A stretch of 64,000 bases of DNA from Anagrus nilaparvatae. Taxonomy: Eukaryota > Arthropoda > Insecta > Hymenoptera > Mymaridae. The translations under genes were made by a program, and so were the position numbers. The stretch covers positions 14,488,001 to 14,552,000 of the forward strand of contig JAKSXM010000263.1 of NCBI GenBank assembly GCA_022575985.1, given 5' to 3'. This document shows positions 11,752 to 23,545 of this stretch, in pieces (within the stretch, counting starts at the first letter, position 1; each line of letters starts with the position of its first letter). Under the pieces are notes generated by a model. That model was given only the letters and a program-made list of their open reading frames with translations, was not told the DNA's origin and ran no database searches.

Positions 11752-12345
11752 CAAAAACCTGAACTGCTTATCCGATATAATACGTTTATTTTTAAAAAAG
11801 GAATCTAATCTTTTAAAAATTATTTTTTCAAATACCTTGGCAACATTAGAGATAAGTGAGATGGGTATGTAATTTGACATTATATATTTTTCACCACTTT
11901 TATAAATGGGAATAATATCTGCTTTTTTTAATTTTTCAGGCCAATGGCCTTTAGCAATACGCGTATTAAAAATATAAGTCAAAGGAACCCATATGTAAGG
12001 GGTTAGGAATTTAAGTGTTTTGATGTTGATACCATCAACACCACCACACTTATCTCCCATGTCACCAATGATCTTGATAATTTCATTAGCATTGGTTGCT
12101 TTTAAGAAAATTGACTCAGAATTTCTCTTAACCTTACTCAGATCAATATGAACATCGGGAATTTTCATTAAGAGATTTTCACCAACTGTGCTGTAATATT
12201 CATTAAATAAACCAGCAATTTCAATATTTTCATCAACATTCACTTTATTATGTTTGATGAATTTAATGTTCTCACTTTCAGATGATTTATTTTTGCCCAT
12301 TTTATCATTTATAATTTCCCAGATTTTTTTAGAGGAAGTTAATGA
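11752..12345 (-). pseudogene. CR1/Jockey-like RT fragment, upstream part
   Basis: This is an open minus-strand frame for the region between endonuclease and RT core: KIWEIINDKMGKN, DKCGGVDGINIKTLK, LKKADIIPIYKSG, ISLISNVAKVFEKII. It matches the equivalent region of the element at 41.3-42.0 kb residue for residue over long stretches. It was once continuous with 8684-9071 and is split by the R1-like insertion. The 5' part of the element (ORF1 and endonuclease) is missing. Confidence 0.8.
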
Positions 12346-12559
12346 ATATTCAACCAAAAATAGTAAAATTCATCCAATTGGTTGAAAATTCAACGAAAGC
12401 AATTTTACCGTGTGGTAAAACGATAGAGGGGTATGAAATAAATTCCTCTACTATAGAAATCAGTTGCGCTACCTGTCTGTGCCAACATTAAAAACTTATA
12501 AATATTCATATTTTATTACTGTTATATTTAAATTTTATTTATTAACAAATTTTATTTAT
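12346..12559. other. Short AT-rich spacer, no gene seen
   Basis: Flank of the truncated retrotransposon. It contains a small inverted pair around CAATTTTACCGTG...TGGTAAAACG but no open frame or recognisable element. Confidence 0.4.
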
Positions 12560-13144
12560 TTAAATTTTAATTATTTTTAAACTATATTTTTTACAAACTT
12601 TTTGAACATAATCAAAACGCGTTATTGCTCCAAATCTATAATTTTTAAGAGTTTGTTTTAAGAAATCGATATTTTTTTTATAATTATTATTTTGGATGCT
12701 TCGTGTTGATATTTTTATTTCAGACTGTAACAAAATATGAACTTCTTCTTGTAGTTCTAACAGAACTTGTACAAAAATAAAAATATTATTATGTGGGCTG
12801 CTAAACATTTCTTTGAATTTGCTGTGAAAACATTTACAAGGATTTGTAGTACGTTGAGATATAAATTCATCAAAAGCCCTTATTTCAGGAGGAAATACTG
12901 TCTTCCCTTATATTATATGTATCAACCATATATTGTCAGCCATATCAGTTAATTCATTTATCAGAATAGCCATAAAATCTTCAATAAATGACTCTTTTAC
13001 TTCCTCTGATTTTAAAAGTGGTAACCCAAACAAGTAATGCAGCTTTTTACATTTTGTGCATTTTGAATGAATAATGTTGAATGCAAGAATAAAAATAAAA
13101 ACAAATTCAAAATTAGTGGAAAAAATAGTAAGAAGCTTATACAT
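12560..13144 (-). pseudogene. MULE-type transposase C-terminal relic
   Basis: A minus-strand frame, interrupted by one in-frame TAA at 12908-12910, reads GLPLLKSEEVKESFIEDFM, then RTTNPCKCFHSKFKEMF, SSPHNNIFIFVQVL. The pattern of a GLPFL-type segment, then RTTN-x-C-x-SFH-x-xFN, then PHPNI-x-x-F is what I know from the C-terminal part of insect MULE-related transposases. No DDE core is visible upstream. It is a fragment of about 190 codons with no start. Confidence 0.5.
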
Positions 13145-13439
13145 AATACTTCAAAATTCTTATTATTTTCAATTAGCATTTTCATGAAACGGTTCCAACC
13201 ACAAAATTCAATTAAACTTTTAAATTTTAATTATATCCATAAATAACACAAATAAGATTTTTCAGAAGAATGAAGTTCCACTTCAGTATCATTATTAGTG
13301 ACTTCAGTGTTGATTTTCAAGAATTAAACTTCTTAAGCCTTCTGATATTTCTAACATATATTGTTTAATTGGAACACTTGCTTTTTCAACAATTTTTTTT
13401 TCTGATGGTAGTGGTTAATTTCTATCTTAGAAAACTCTC

Positions 13440-15295
13440 GAAAAAAATGGGTGGTATAGACAGAATCAGCTCAAAAATTTTTTAAATATTAAGCAACTGT
13501 ATTTCTGAACCATTAGCAAATATTTTCAATCTATGTATTGCTGTAGGCCAATGGCCAAATTACCTAAGAAAATCTGAAATCATTCCAATTTTTTAAGTCA
13601 GATCAAAAAAATAATATCACTAACTATAGGCCAATTTCAGTATTTTCAAACCTGGCAAAAATATTTGAGAAAATAGTACACCATAGACTGACAACTTTTT
13701 TTGAAAAGAGTAATATCATCTCAGATAGGCAATTTGGTTTTGTAAAAGGAAGTGGAACAAAAGAAGCTCTTGCAGAACTTACCAACATTCTCTACGAGAG
13801 CATCAATAATAATAAATCGACTATATTTATATTTATAGATTTGTCAAAAGTTTTTGATACTGTGAATCACGAGCTTCTTATAAAAAAATTATATCGATAC
13901 GGTATTAGAGGAACCTCATTAAATCTCTTATGTAGTTAAGTTGAAAATAGAAGTACAAAAAGTCAAAATCCAAGATCTATGATTTATTTTATTATTATTA
14001 TTCTTACTGTTAAGTGCTCCTAGTATAATAACCACTGGAGTACCAAAGGGTACAATATTAGGTCCACTTTTTTTTATATTATACGTAAATGACCTAATTA
14101 TAAAAAATAGCAGCATCTTATCCTATGCAGACGACACAGTAGTTATAAGCATTGAAAATTCATGGGCTACTGCAGAAAAAGAATTCGAAGCTATCAATTA
14201 TCAACCAATGGTTCAAGAACAACAAATTAACTGTCAATATTAACACTGTATATATGACCTTTTGCTGCTATGCAAATTGTGTTCCTGATGATTACAGTAT
14301 AAATAAAAATATAGACAATAAAACTATAAAAAAGTGAAATCATATAAGTACTTGGTGTCACTTTTGATTTTAACTTAAAATAGAATTCCCATATTAAAAA
14401 CATATTGAAAAAGTTAAGATATTTTGTTTTTTGTTTTTTGTTTTTTTTTTGTTTTTTTTTTTTTTTTGTTTTTTTTTCTACAATATAAAATTAAACATAT
14501 CGACAAAAAAATAAGCTATATTATAATTTTTGCCACAGTTAATGGAATTATGGAATACTAGCATATGGTGGAGCATATAATAGTGAAATTGGTCCTCTAA
14601 AAAACATATTCAACAAAATACTATCAAGACTTCAAGATTTAGAAGCGAGTATAGCAAATGTTAAAAAAACTTATCAACTAAATTCTCTACTTCATCACTA
14701 CGAAAATCTAAGTATATTATTTTTAAAAAAAATTCTAGTCCAACAAGAAATAATAGTTTGGAAATTCCAAAAATACGTAAAGCAGCATATAAAAAAGCTT
14801 ATACTATGCAGCAATAAATAATTTTAACTCTTTACCTCATCACTTAAAAATAATCAACAACAATACCTACAAAGAAGATGCAGAAAAAATTGAAAGAATA
14901 AGGAAGACTCAATTTACAAATTATCTGAGTAATAAATAGAAATAATTAAAAACCTAAGCAAATAAATATATAATAACAAACCATTATAATAAAATTCCAA
15001 ATTTAAAAGATTATTTTATTATTTTATTTTCCTAATTTTATCAATATTTAAAAATTATAAATCATATTATTATCAAATTTAAAAAAATTTCTTGATTTTT
15101 ATTAGATCAATACGACTTATATTTTAATTATTGTATATTATATATCTTGATTATTGTATATATTTACTACTATTTATAACTATTATTATATTGTAAAAAT
15201 TATCCCTTTTGTACCAGTACCCAAAAACAGACTTTAATAGTCTCTATTGGGATAGATATGTTTTTGTATTATCTCTGGTTAATAAATAAATAAGT
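13440..15295 (+). pseudogene. Decayed CR1/Jockey-like retrotransposon
   Basis: Plus-strand RT motifs appear in order but in broken frames: NYRPISVFSNLAKIFEKIV (13620-13680), DRQFGFVKGSGTKEALAEL, IDLSKVFDTVNHELL, then after a frame break VPKGTILGPLFFILYVNDL and LSYADDTVVISIE (14040-14160). The C-terminal end (FNSLPHHLKIINN) ends at a TAG near 14936. The 3' untranslated part ends in AATAA-type repeats at about 15280-15293. A T-rich run interrupts it at 14435-14478. Many stops; inactive. Confidence 0.75.
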
Positions 15296-15922
15296 ATTTT
15301 TTATGTCCACCATCTTGAAAAATAGAAAAATTATTTTTATTTCACCTGAAATTCGTTTTTTTCACCTTAAATACGCCTCGGTAGGGTAGACTGTTCATTT
15401 TAATATTTTTTATGAACACCAGCTTAGACAATCGGAAAATGTTTTAGTGTGAAGAGTTGAATAAATTGCACCTGAAATTTCTTTTTCTCGACCTCAAAAA
15501 CCTCACGCTAATGTTGTAAGTTCATTTTCTAATGTATTCCAACTCGACCAAAAACTCAATAAAATTCTTTCGCACCCTCTCTTCCATTCCCCCATGATAC
15601 TATGCGGCTTGCGTACATTAGTTGTGTACGTTTAAGTTAGAAATTTCGGTGTCCTTATAAGCAAACTAAAGCCCATTTTTTTTAAAATATAAAATAGTAT
15701 ATTTTAAAAAGTTGAATCAAATCTGATATTCATATATTTTATTGATATAAAAGAAAGTAGAGATTTAGATTTGTAAATTTAAAATCGTGAGATAAAATGA
15801 AAGAATTAACATTTTATAAGCCACCTCAATGGCGTAATATCAAAGAATATAATATGAAACATTGAAAGAATCGTACTAAAAATTACCATACAAGATAGTA
15901 TAGTACATTTTTAACCAAGGGA
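15296..15922. other. AT-rich spacer without gene
   Basis: Two loosely similar stretches (ATGTCCACCATCTTG near 15303 and ATGAACACCAGCTTAG near 15410) suggest an old tandem duplication. No open frame or RNA gene is seen. Confidence 0.35.
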
Positions 15923-16015
15923 GCAAAAAAAAAAAGAATGAGCCAGATCGCACGTTAATTAGCATGGTAAACTACTAGGACATTCTATTTTTGCTCCCAT
16001 GGACAAATCAAAAAT
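15915..16015. repeat. Hairpin relic of a GC-rich dispersed palindrome
   Basis: GGGAGCAAAAA near 15919 pairs with TTTTTGCTCCC near 15990. Between them lies GAATGAGCCAGATCGCACG...CATGGTAAACT, which resembles the core of the palindromic repeats at 22.5 kb and 61.35 kb (AATGACCCAAATCGCA). It is a diverged copy. Confidence 0.45.
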
Positions 16016-17449
16016 TTTGTTTTTCAGTAGGGAGAAAACGCGTTTTTTTATCTCTTTGCAGAGTGAAAAAAGTGTCTTCGACCCCCTAGAAAAAAAATTT
16101 TAAAATGACAACTTAGTAAAATATTTTGAAAACATATTGTAACTTCTATTTGTTTTTATAGTAATATTTTTATAGTAATATACTTACTTATGGTAATATT
16201 TTTAGACAAGATCACTCTATGTATGCAATACATACACTGTTAAAAGTAACTTTCTTTGATAAACGAAAAAAATAGATTATTTGCGAAAAATTAGTAAATA
16301 TTCCAAAAAATTGGAATATATTCGATAAAAATTGAAAATTTACGAATTTTAGTATATTATCGAAAAATTCGTAAATTTACAAGTGACTTGTAATTTTACA
16401 AGAAAATCGAAAATTTACCAATTTTTTTTGCAAATTTACGAAAAATAATTGTAAATATACAAACGTTATTTTTCGTCGAAAAATAAAAGGAGAAACGCTT
16501 TAAAATCATAAAAAAATATTGTAGAAATATTTTAACTATACAAATACCTTCTTTTTTTTGTATCAACAGTTGGAAAAATTTTAATTTTTGATAAAGCATT
16601 TTTTTTTATTAATGATTAATGCACTTTCAATAAGCATGGAAAATAAAAAAAATAAAGAGTTGACATCTTTAAATACATTAAAAATACCCTGCCAACTAGC
16701 TGGCACTGAGGTTCCTCAAACAATGGGCTGTAATCTTAATTTACAACAAATATTATTGATTACAACCATGCAATTATACATACATTTTTCGTTTTTAGTA
16801 GCTGGTAAAGTAATTTATTAAGATCATTTTGTTATTAAAGTGAAAATTTTAGCGTCCATGGATTGGTCGCGCCGGCGTTAATGGATTTTAAATCATTTTT
16901 GCATAATTAAAAAGAGACAAATATAAAAAAAGCTAATTTTATTTTTTTTTATAAAATTTTATTTTATTAGAATATATAATTATCCCTTAATAATTAAAAT
17001 ATTGGGTAACATGATTTTTTTGTTATTTCAAAGAAATGGTTGGTAACGATGCGAAAATTACAAATATTCGCTCAATTATTATAAAAAGATAGGAGTTTTT
17101 ACCAGAATTTATAATAATTTCTTATAATTTATTTTCTCAGTGTTCTTCTTGAATTTCAAGATTTTAACATTATTTATATTATTTCTATTAATCACAAAAT
17201 AATAAATTATTTAATTCTATAAATTGTTTGATTCTTTAAAAAATGCCAATATAACTTTTAAATCTTAATTTTAAAATGCAAACATAACCATTTAATATTT
17301 TTTGGTTGTTTATTATTGTTTATAATTTCATTAAGCTGCATACATAAATAAACATAGCAACGAGCAAAATAATCCAAGGAAGTCAAAAAGAGGCAAGATT
17401 TCCATCACTCTTTCTTGTGTGTTATAATTTATATCAAAATAAAAAAAAA

Positions 17450-18545
17450 AATTGTGATCGGATACAAAAATTACTATAAACTAAATTTCTAAAACTTGTA
17501 CTCTCATTAAAATAAATTAGATATGTCCAAAACGAAAAATAAATTTGGTGTTTTATGTATTTTTTTATGACGAAGATTTTGGAGAAAAAAATTTTCAAAA
17601 AATTAATTATCAGATTAGAGATATCGAGTAAAAATCATAATTTCAAATATAAGTAATTTCATGGAAATGAATGAGGTATTACATCCAAATTAAAAATAAA
17701 AGTATTTTGAGATTTTTTTAATAAACAAATATTTGGAAAAAAAAGTTAGGTATTCATTCGATAATTGTTTTGAAGTATCACTGGTTACAATATTTTAAAA
17801 TATTAGTACTTTCATAGAATTAAATGAGGTATTACACCAAAAAAAAAAATAAATATTGCAATTTTTTTTATTTTTCTTGTTTTTTAATTTTGAGGAAAAA
17901 ATTTTGAAAAAATTCAGTATCAGTTCCGAAAAATTACTGTAAACAAGGTTCTTAAAACTAGTACTTCCATGGAAATAAATTAGGTACTACCTCCAAAAAG
18001 AAAAAAAAGATTCGTATTTTTTGTATTTTTTTGTGAAAAAAATTTTAGAAAAAAAATTTTCAGAAAATTAAGTATCAGATTGGAGATATCAAGTAAAAAC
18101 CATACTTTCAAGTATAAGTACTTTCATGGAAATAAATGAGGTATTACATCCAAATTAAAAAAAAAGGGGGGTTTGAGATTTTTTGATAAAAAAATGTTTG
18201 AAAAAAAAATTAGGTCTTAATTCGATAATGGTTTTGAAATATCACTAGTTACAATATTTTCAGATATTAGTACTTCCATGGAAATAAATTAGGTACTACC
18301 TCCAAAAAGAAAAAAAAGATTCGTATTTTTTGTATTTTTTTGTGAAAAAAATTTTAGAAAAAAAATTTTCAAAAAATTAAGTATCAGATTGGAGATATCA
18401 AGTAAAAACCATACTTTCAAATATAAGTACTTTCATGGAAATAAATGAGGTATTACATCCAAATCAAAAAAAAAAAAAGTACCTCGAGCTTTTTTGGTGA
18501 AAAAATTTTTGAAAAAAAAATTAGGTCTTAATTCCATAATATTTG
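17450..18545. repeat. Tandem array, roughly 300-330-bp units
   Basis: TTTCATGGAAATGAATGAGG-type sequence recurs near 17655, 17812, 18125 and 18435, and TCCATGGAAATAAATTAGG near 17970 and 18278. Each large unit contains two related half units. The last unit runs into the CA microsatellite. Confidence 0.75.
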
Positions 18546-18576
18546 TGAAATATCACCGATTACATACATACGTACG

Positions 18577-18577
18577 T

Positions 18578-18604
<27 letters not shown>
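18577..18604. repeat. (CA)n microsatellite
   Basis: About 14 CA units preceded by CATACGTACGTA. Confidence 0.95.
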
Positions 18605-18608
<4 letters not shown>

Positions 18609-18889
18609 GACTTTTTTTAAAAACAGGTTTTTTAGCTTCCTGGGGTCCCAAAACGTGCTTATATGCCAAAAAATAGAAAATCAAATTTTGACCTAACACA
18701 ATGGTTCCTCTTTGAGGAACCAAAAAATAAATAAAGAGAAGTTTTTAGTTTAAAAAAATAATAATGTGGGGTGGGGTATTTCTTGGCGTATTTTAAGATG
18801 TTTTAAATAATTTTTTAAGTTCTGTCAATTAAACAATAAAAATTCATAGATTTATTCACCACGTTAAAGATACAAAATGAAAACTTTAT

Positions 18890-19400
18890 AAAACAGTTCT
18901 TTTTTGCTTTCATTCCTTTTTGATTGTTTGTTTTGCAGATGTGATAATTTAAAGAAAGAGTATCAATTAAAGGTTTATTTTTTTTTAATCATATTTTATT
19001 ACTATCTTTGTGTATTCATATCTCGGAAACATCTAAAGCAAAATGGAAGATTAAAAAAATTTTTGGAAACTTCATAGTTATACAAAATTTTTGAGTTCTA
19101 TAAGACTCATTTTCATCAAAAATTACAATTTTAGCAGAAATTTGAAAATTTGACATTTTGGGCCTAAGATGGACATTGGCTTTATTAACTATAGCTTTAT
19201 TAACTATAGCGATGAGAAAATCAGTAATAAAAAACTTGTGATTTACGGGGTTTGAAAGGTAGTACTTATACAAAAAAATGAGACCCAACTTAAGTATTTT
19301 TGTTAAAATGCAATATGATGCGTTATTTGGAAAATTTCCTAAAAATCCTATCTTATTTATAATATTGTCGTAGAATTGAGACCTGCGTTTATAGGCCTAG
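18890..19400. repeat. Half copy of the 29.1-kb palindrome family
   Basis: Contains TTTGCAGATGTGATAATTTAAAGA, then GCAGAAATTTGAAAATT and AACTTGTGATTTACGG-type sequence in the same order as the core of the palindromes at 30.2-30.5 kb and 50.8-51.2 kb. Only one arm is visible, with about 250 bp of strong resemblance. Confidence 0.45.
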
Positions 19401-19477
19401 AAGGCGCGTTGGAATAAACAAATAGAATCTTGGGTTTAAGATAATATATTAAAGGCATCCATAACTACAGATTATAA

Positions 19478-20260
19478 GTCCCGACCCAAATGTTCCGAAT
19501 ATATACGATTATCGCTATTTAACCTAAAAATTCGCTGATCACGAAAATCGGGGTCTTTTCCGGGAGATATTTTCGGAACACCCTTAAATTTACAAAAACT
19601 ACCCTCAAAAAGGGGTTTTTTTTGACATATTAACAAACTGAGTTTCTATATTTAGCCAAGAATTGGTATAAGAGAGTTTTTTGGGTCGCGGATCAAAAAT
19701 TTGAGGTAATTTTTTATGAATAATTAATATTTCAACCTTAAATTAGCAAAAATTACCCTTAAAAGTCGCTAATCAAGAATAAGGGAGAATTTTTCATAAA
19801 TAATTAATATTTTACCCTTACATTAGCAAAAACGATCCTTGAAAGTGGTGTTTTTGCTATTTTTGTACTTTGAACGACCAAATTAAGTCCATGCGGGTCA
19901 CTGATCAAGAATTTGGGGGAATTTTTTATGAATAATTAATATTTCACCCTCAAATTAATCCCTTTTAGGGGTTGTTTTGGCTATTTCCGCACTTTGAGCG
20001 ACCAAATTAAGTCCTTTTAGGGATTGTTTTTGCTAATTTAAGGTTGAAATATTATTTATTAATAAAAAATTACCTCAAATTCTTGATCAACGACCCAAAA
20101 AACCCTCTTAGACCAATTCTTGGCTAAATTTAGAAATTCAGTTTACTAATATATCAAAAAACCCTTTTTTGGGGGTAGTTTTTGCAAATTTAAGGGTTTT
20201 TCGAAAATATCTCTTAGAAAAGACCCTGATTTTCATGATCAACGACCCAAAAAAATATAT
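19478..20260. repeat. Inverted repeat with AAAACTACCC/GGGTAGTTTT modules
   Basis: 19540-19770 pairs in inverted orientation with 20030-20255 (for example AACCCTTTTTTGGGGGTAG against its complement). The middle has tandem copies built from ATGAATAATTAATATTT and GATCAAGAATTT. The same modules occur in the terminal inverted repeats of the 33.1-48.5-kb transposon. Confidence 0.7.
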
Positions 20261-20866
20261 AGTCGAGCAAATCACATATTGGCCAGTGAAAATAACACCC
20301 CCCATCCCGCGATTTGACTGGAGTAAAGGTAATTAAGGCATTATCGGTCTCTGGGGTCCTCATTATCGAGTTATAAAACATATCATGAAGTATACAAAAC
20401 GTATATTTTAAAAAAAATTTTCATCGTTCATATCTATTGGTGTTAGCCATCCACTTGAGGGCTTTCCTGGGTTTAGTTGACCCCTAAAACGTTCTTAAAT
20501 GAGCTCAAAATTGGCATGGAGTCATTTTTTAGCCTTAACTTTAAAATACTTCAGGAAGAGCATTGTTGGATCACTTTTTTTTTGTGAATCACCCTAATGT
20601 ATATAGATTTCTTGTATTTGAATAGGTAAATAAGTCATTTTTAATATTTTTTGATCCTTTTATTGAAAAAAATAGTTTTTAATTTATTACAATTATTCCT
20701 TTAAATTTCGTCGTTTTAATACAAAAACTCCTAAGAATATAAAAAAATATATCCTTTCTCGCAATTTCTCGCAAAATTCAAATTTTTGGTCAGATTTTTA
20801 ATTGGTCACGTGGCTTGTCGGGAAATTTGAAATTTATAAAAAACGATCTTTTAAAGCTGCTATATT

Positions 20867-21055
20867 AACATGGAACATGTTTATTGGATAGGGTATTTGA
20901 AAAAGTCTGGCTCGGCAGGGGGGGGGTGAAAAAGTGACGTTTTTAGGGGGGGGGGGGGGGTAAATGGACTTTTGGATTTATTTGTTATGAGTGAACATGT
21001 CCCATCCTCGTTGGTTGTGCAGTTACACAAACCGGTTATAAATTTTGAGATCTCA
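20867..21055. repeat. G-rich dispersed repeat, short version
   Basis: Begins TTAACATGGAACATGTTTAT, has two G tracts (20919-20926 and 20946-20960) and ends ACACAAACCGGTT. The same termini bound the 23103-23690 block, so both are members of one family that differ in the internal G-rich array. Confidence 0.6.
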
Positions 21056-21666
21056 AAACGCAACAAACCAGTGGTTTCACTTTTTTATCATAAATTTTGA
21101 AGTGTCAGAAGTATTTTGAGACCTACTAGAGGATTTTTTGATTTATATACTTTTGAGAAATTCCAATTTAAAAAAAAGGGACTTTAGCAAAATTTTAGCG
21201 ATTTCTCGCGCATGCGCAGCTCAAAAAAAATTTTTGGACCCCAGAATTGGATTCTACGATAAATTTCCTATTCGGACCTAGGAGGAAAAAAGTTTTCATG
21301 TGAATGTGTTTTTTACAGAAAAATAAGAAAAGTTTTCTCTCATTTTTCTTACTTTTTTTAAAAGAATCCAAAACACAAAAATGGCCGCCAAAAATCGAGG
21401 ACTGAACCTTATAAGCTAAAAATTAAGGGGGCGGCTTATTATTGGTAGTACTTTCAGAAAAAAATTCTTTGAAACCGATTTGAAGACCCGACCATGCATC
21501 TTATCCCGGTATGAGATAAATTTAGCCATATAAAAATTAAATTACCCTGTATATTTTTTATTAAGACATATTGAGACACAAAAAAGTGATGCTATTTACA
21601 GGGTAATTCAATTATGTCTTTTACAGATCAATACTTAAATATGATGAATATAAATAAATTTAAAAG

Positions 21667-21740
21667 AGCTTTGATAGCTCAGTCGGTAGCGCGTCAGCTT
21701 GTCGATCTGAACGTTACAGGTTCGCGACCCGACTCGGACA
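21667..21740 (+). other. tRNA-like sequence, probable SINE head
   Basis: TAGCTCAGTCGG (21675-21686) matches the tRNA A box and GGTTCGCGACCC (21719-21730) the B box, spaced as in tRNA. An anticodon-like loop would read GTC. The acceptor stem does not pair well, so it is unlikely to be a working tRNA. The combination of internal promoter boxes, a short unrelated body and a downstream A run suggests a tRNA-derived SINE. Confidence 0.55.
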
Positions 21741-21827
21741 AAAATATTTTCAGTTTTTTTTCTGAATAGATTAAATTCTGAAATTATTTTCTATCATTGC
21801 TCTAGGACTGAGACATCCGCATAATGT

Positions 21828-21831
<4 letters not shown>

Positions 21832-21892
<61 letters not shown>
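21832..21892. repeat. 61-base poly(A) run inside a small inverted repeat
   Basis: A run of 61 A. On its left lies GGACTGAGACATCCGCATAA and on its right a partial inverted match (CATTATG...CAGTCC). It could be the tail of the SINE at 21667 or the loop of a foldback. Confidence 0.7.
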
Positions 21893-21896
<4 letters not shown>

Positions 21897-22386
21897 ATTA
21901 TGTAGATAACGCAGTCCGGAGTGCGACCATGTGCACTATAAGCAGGCATGGGGACAGGAGAAATTGTGTGATTCTCTGAGGCCATAGGTTAACAACGCAC
22001 ATAACACATTCACATAACACAAACATTTAAACTCGCACACACTAAGGATGAAAGACCTTATAAAAAAGCAACATAAATCTAGCATAATAAAAATCATACA
22101 ACAAGCATAACAAAACAAGAGATAAAAGCAAAAGTCTTACATCTCTCAGAAAAAACCATAACCATAACCATATAAATAAATTTAGAAATAATATAGGTGA
22201 TTAAAAAATAAACAGAACAAAATAATAGTTAAAGTCAAACTAATTATCAAAAAACTTGTAAAGAAATAAAATAATAAAAATTTTTTAGTTTTTAAAGTTG
22301 GAATATAAAATTGAATAAATCAATTGTATTGGAATTATTTTATTGCTATATTTTTATAAAGGATATGAATTAAAAAATTATTTTCT

Positions 22387-22625
22387 AGTCTGCGTCGAGA
22401 AAGCACGTATTTCCCGAACGCTAAGCGTCCGAAAAAGACGTGTTTTCTCGCCACAGACACAGAAAAATGTTATACGAGCCTTGTCCATAAATAAGGAATG
22501 ACCCAAATCGCAATTTACCATCCTCGGCTTCGCCTCGGAAAATAATTTACGTGCGATTTGGGCCTTCTTTACATTTCTGGACTCGATTCGTAAATATACT
22601 ATTTCGTCATCCTACGTTTTGACGT
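22387..22625. repeat. Dispersed GC-rich palindromic repeat, copy 1
   Basis: Two nested hairpins: GAACGCTAAGCGTCC-type and a larger one pairing GACCCAAATCGCA with TGCGATTTGGGCC around the loop CTCGGCTTCGCCTCGG. The whole block is shared with 61225-61445 and ends AAATATACTATT. Confidence 0.75.
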
Positions 22626-23150
22626 GCTCATGTACAAATCAGATTTATCTGAAATTTGAAAATTGGACTTTTTCTGCTGTTGCCAAACTATTGTCATATG
22701 ACCATACTTATACAAAAATGAAAAATAAACTTAGTTACAAAAAGGTTGATAACCCAGTTTCAGGCATGGACTGAACATTATATATGTGGGTGCAAGTTAC
22801 ATTCAAAAAAATGTTTAATGGAACTACCTTGCACTTTTGTTTCTCCTACGTCTAATGCAATTTATTATTATTTTAGCAAAAAAGAACTGTTTTATAAAGT
22901 TTTCATTTTTTATCTTTAACGTGGTGAATAAATCTATGAATTTTTATTGTTTAATTGACAGAACTTAAAAAATTATTTAAAAAATCTTAAAATACGCCCA
23001 GAAATATCCCACCTCACATTATTATTTTTTTAAACTAAAAACTTCTCTTTATTTATTTTTTTTTTAAATGTATTTAAAGATGTCAACTCTTTATTTTTTT
23101 TATTAACATGGAACATGTTTATAGGGAGGGGGTACTTCAGAACTTGAAAA

Positions 23151-23376
23151 TTAAGGGGGGGGGGTGGTCAAATATGTCCTATTTAAGGGGGGTGGTCAAA
23201 TTTGTACTATTTAAGGGGGGTGGTCAAATATGTCCTATTTAAGGGGGGTGGTCAAATTTGTCCTATTTAAGGGGGGTGGTCAAATATGTCCTATTTAAGG
23301 GGGGTGGTCAAATATGTCCTATTTAAGGGGGGTGGTCAAATTTGTCCTATTTAAGGAGGGTGGTCAAATATGTGGG
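23151..23376. repeat. 28-bp G-rich minisatellite, 8 copies
   Basis: Unit AAGGGGGGTGGTCAAATA plus TGTCCTATTT, eight near-identical copies, with TATG/TTTG alternation between units. Confidence 0.9.
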
Positions 23377-23404
23377 TCAAATGAAACTTATAATAATTAG
23401 GAGA

Positions 23405-23545
23405 CTTTGAAAAATCTGAGCTTAAGGACTTAAGATAATACAGATTTATGGACTTAAAATAATATCGATTTAGGGACTTGGAATAATATTGGTTAAGGGA
23501 CTTAGAATAATTCAGGTTTAGGGAATCAAAATAGTTTGGGTTTAG
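23405..23545. repeat. Second minisatellite, ~28-30-bp units
   Basis: About five diverged copies of GATTTAGGGACTTAGAATAA, directly after the G-rich array. Confidence 0.7.

Larger units (their letters stand above)
16686..18721. mobile_element. Insertion carrying ~300-bp tandem repeats and CA tract
   Basis: The right arm of the surrounding foldback shows the uninterrupted sequence, so this block is an insertion between ACATTAAAAA and AAAAAATAAATAAAG. Its ends carry CTGAGGTTCCTC and CTCTTTGAGGAACC. Most of the block (about 17450-18540) is a tandem array. The tail (18607-18721) contains CTGGGGTCCCAAAACGTGC, a sequence type I associate with dispersed insect repeats. No convincing gene. Confidence 0.6.

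Noticed and set aside
16588..16821. 77-codon plus-strand frame
   Set aside because: Spans the junction between a foldback arm and an inserted block, so it cannot be an ancestral gene.
18494..18676. 60-codon frame with a His/Thr tract
   Set aside because: It translates the CA microsatellite and neighbouring satellite sequence.
21667..21740. Functional tRNA-Asp gene
   Set aside because: A and B boxes are good and the loop could read GTC, but the acceptor stem does not pair and the anticodon stem has a mismatch; a SINE head fits better.
23151..23376. CRISPR-like array of 28-bp repeats
   Set aside because: Units are directly adjacent without spacers; it is a minisatellite in a eukaryotic repeat.
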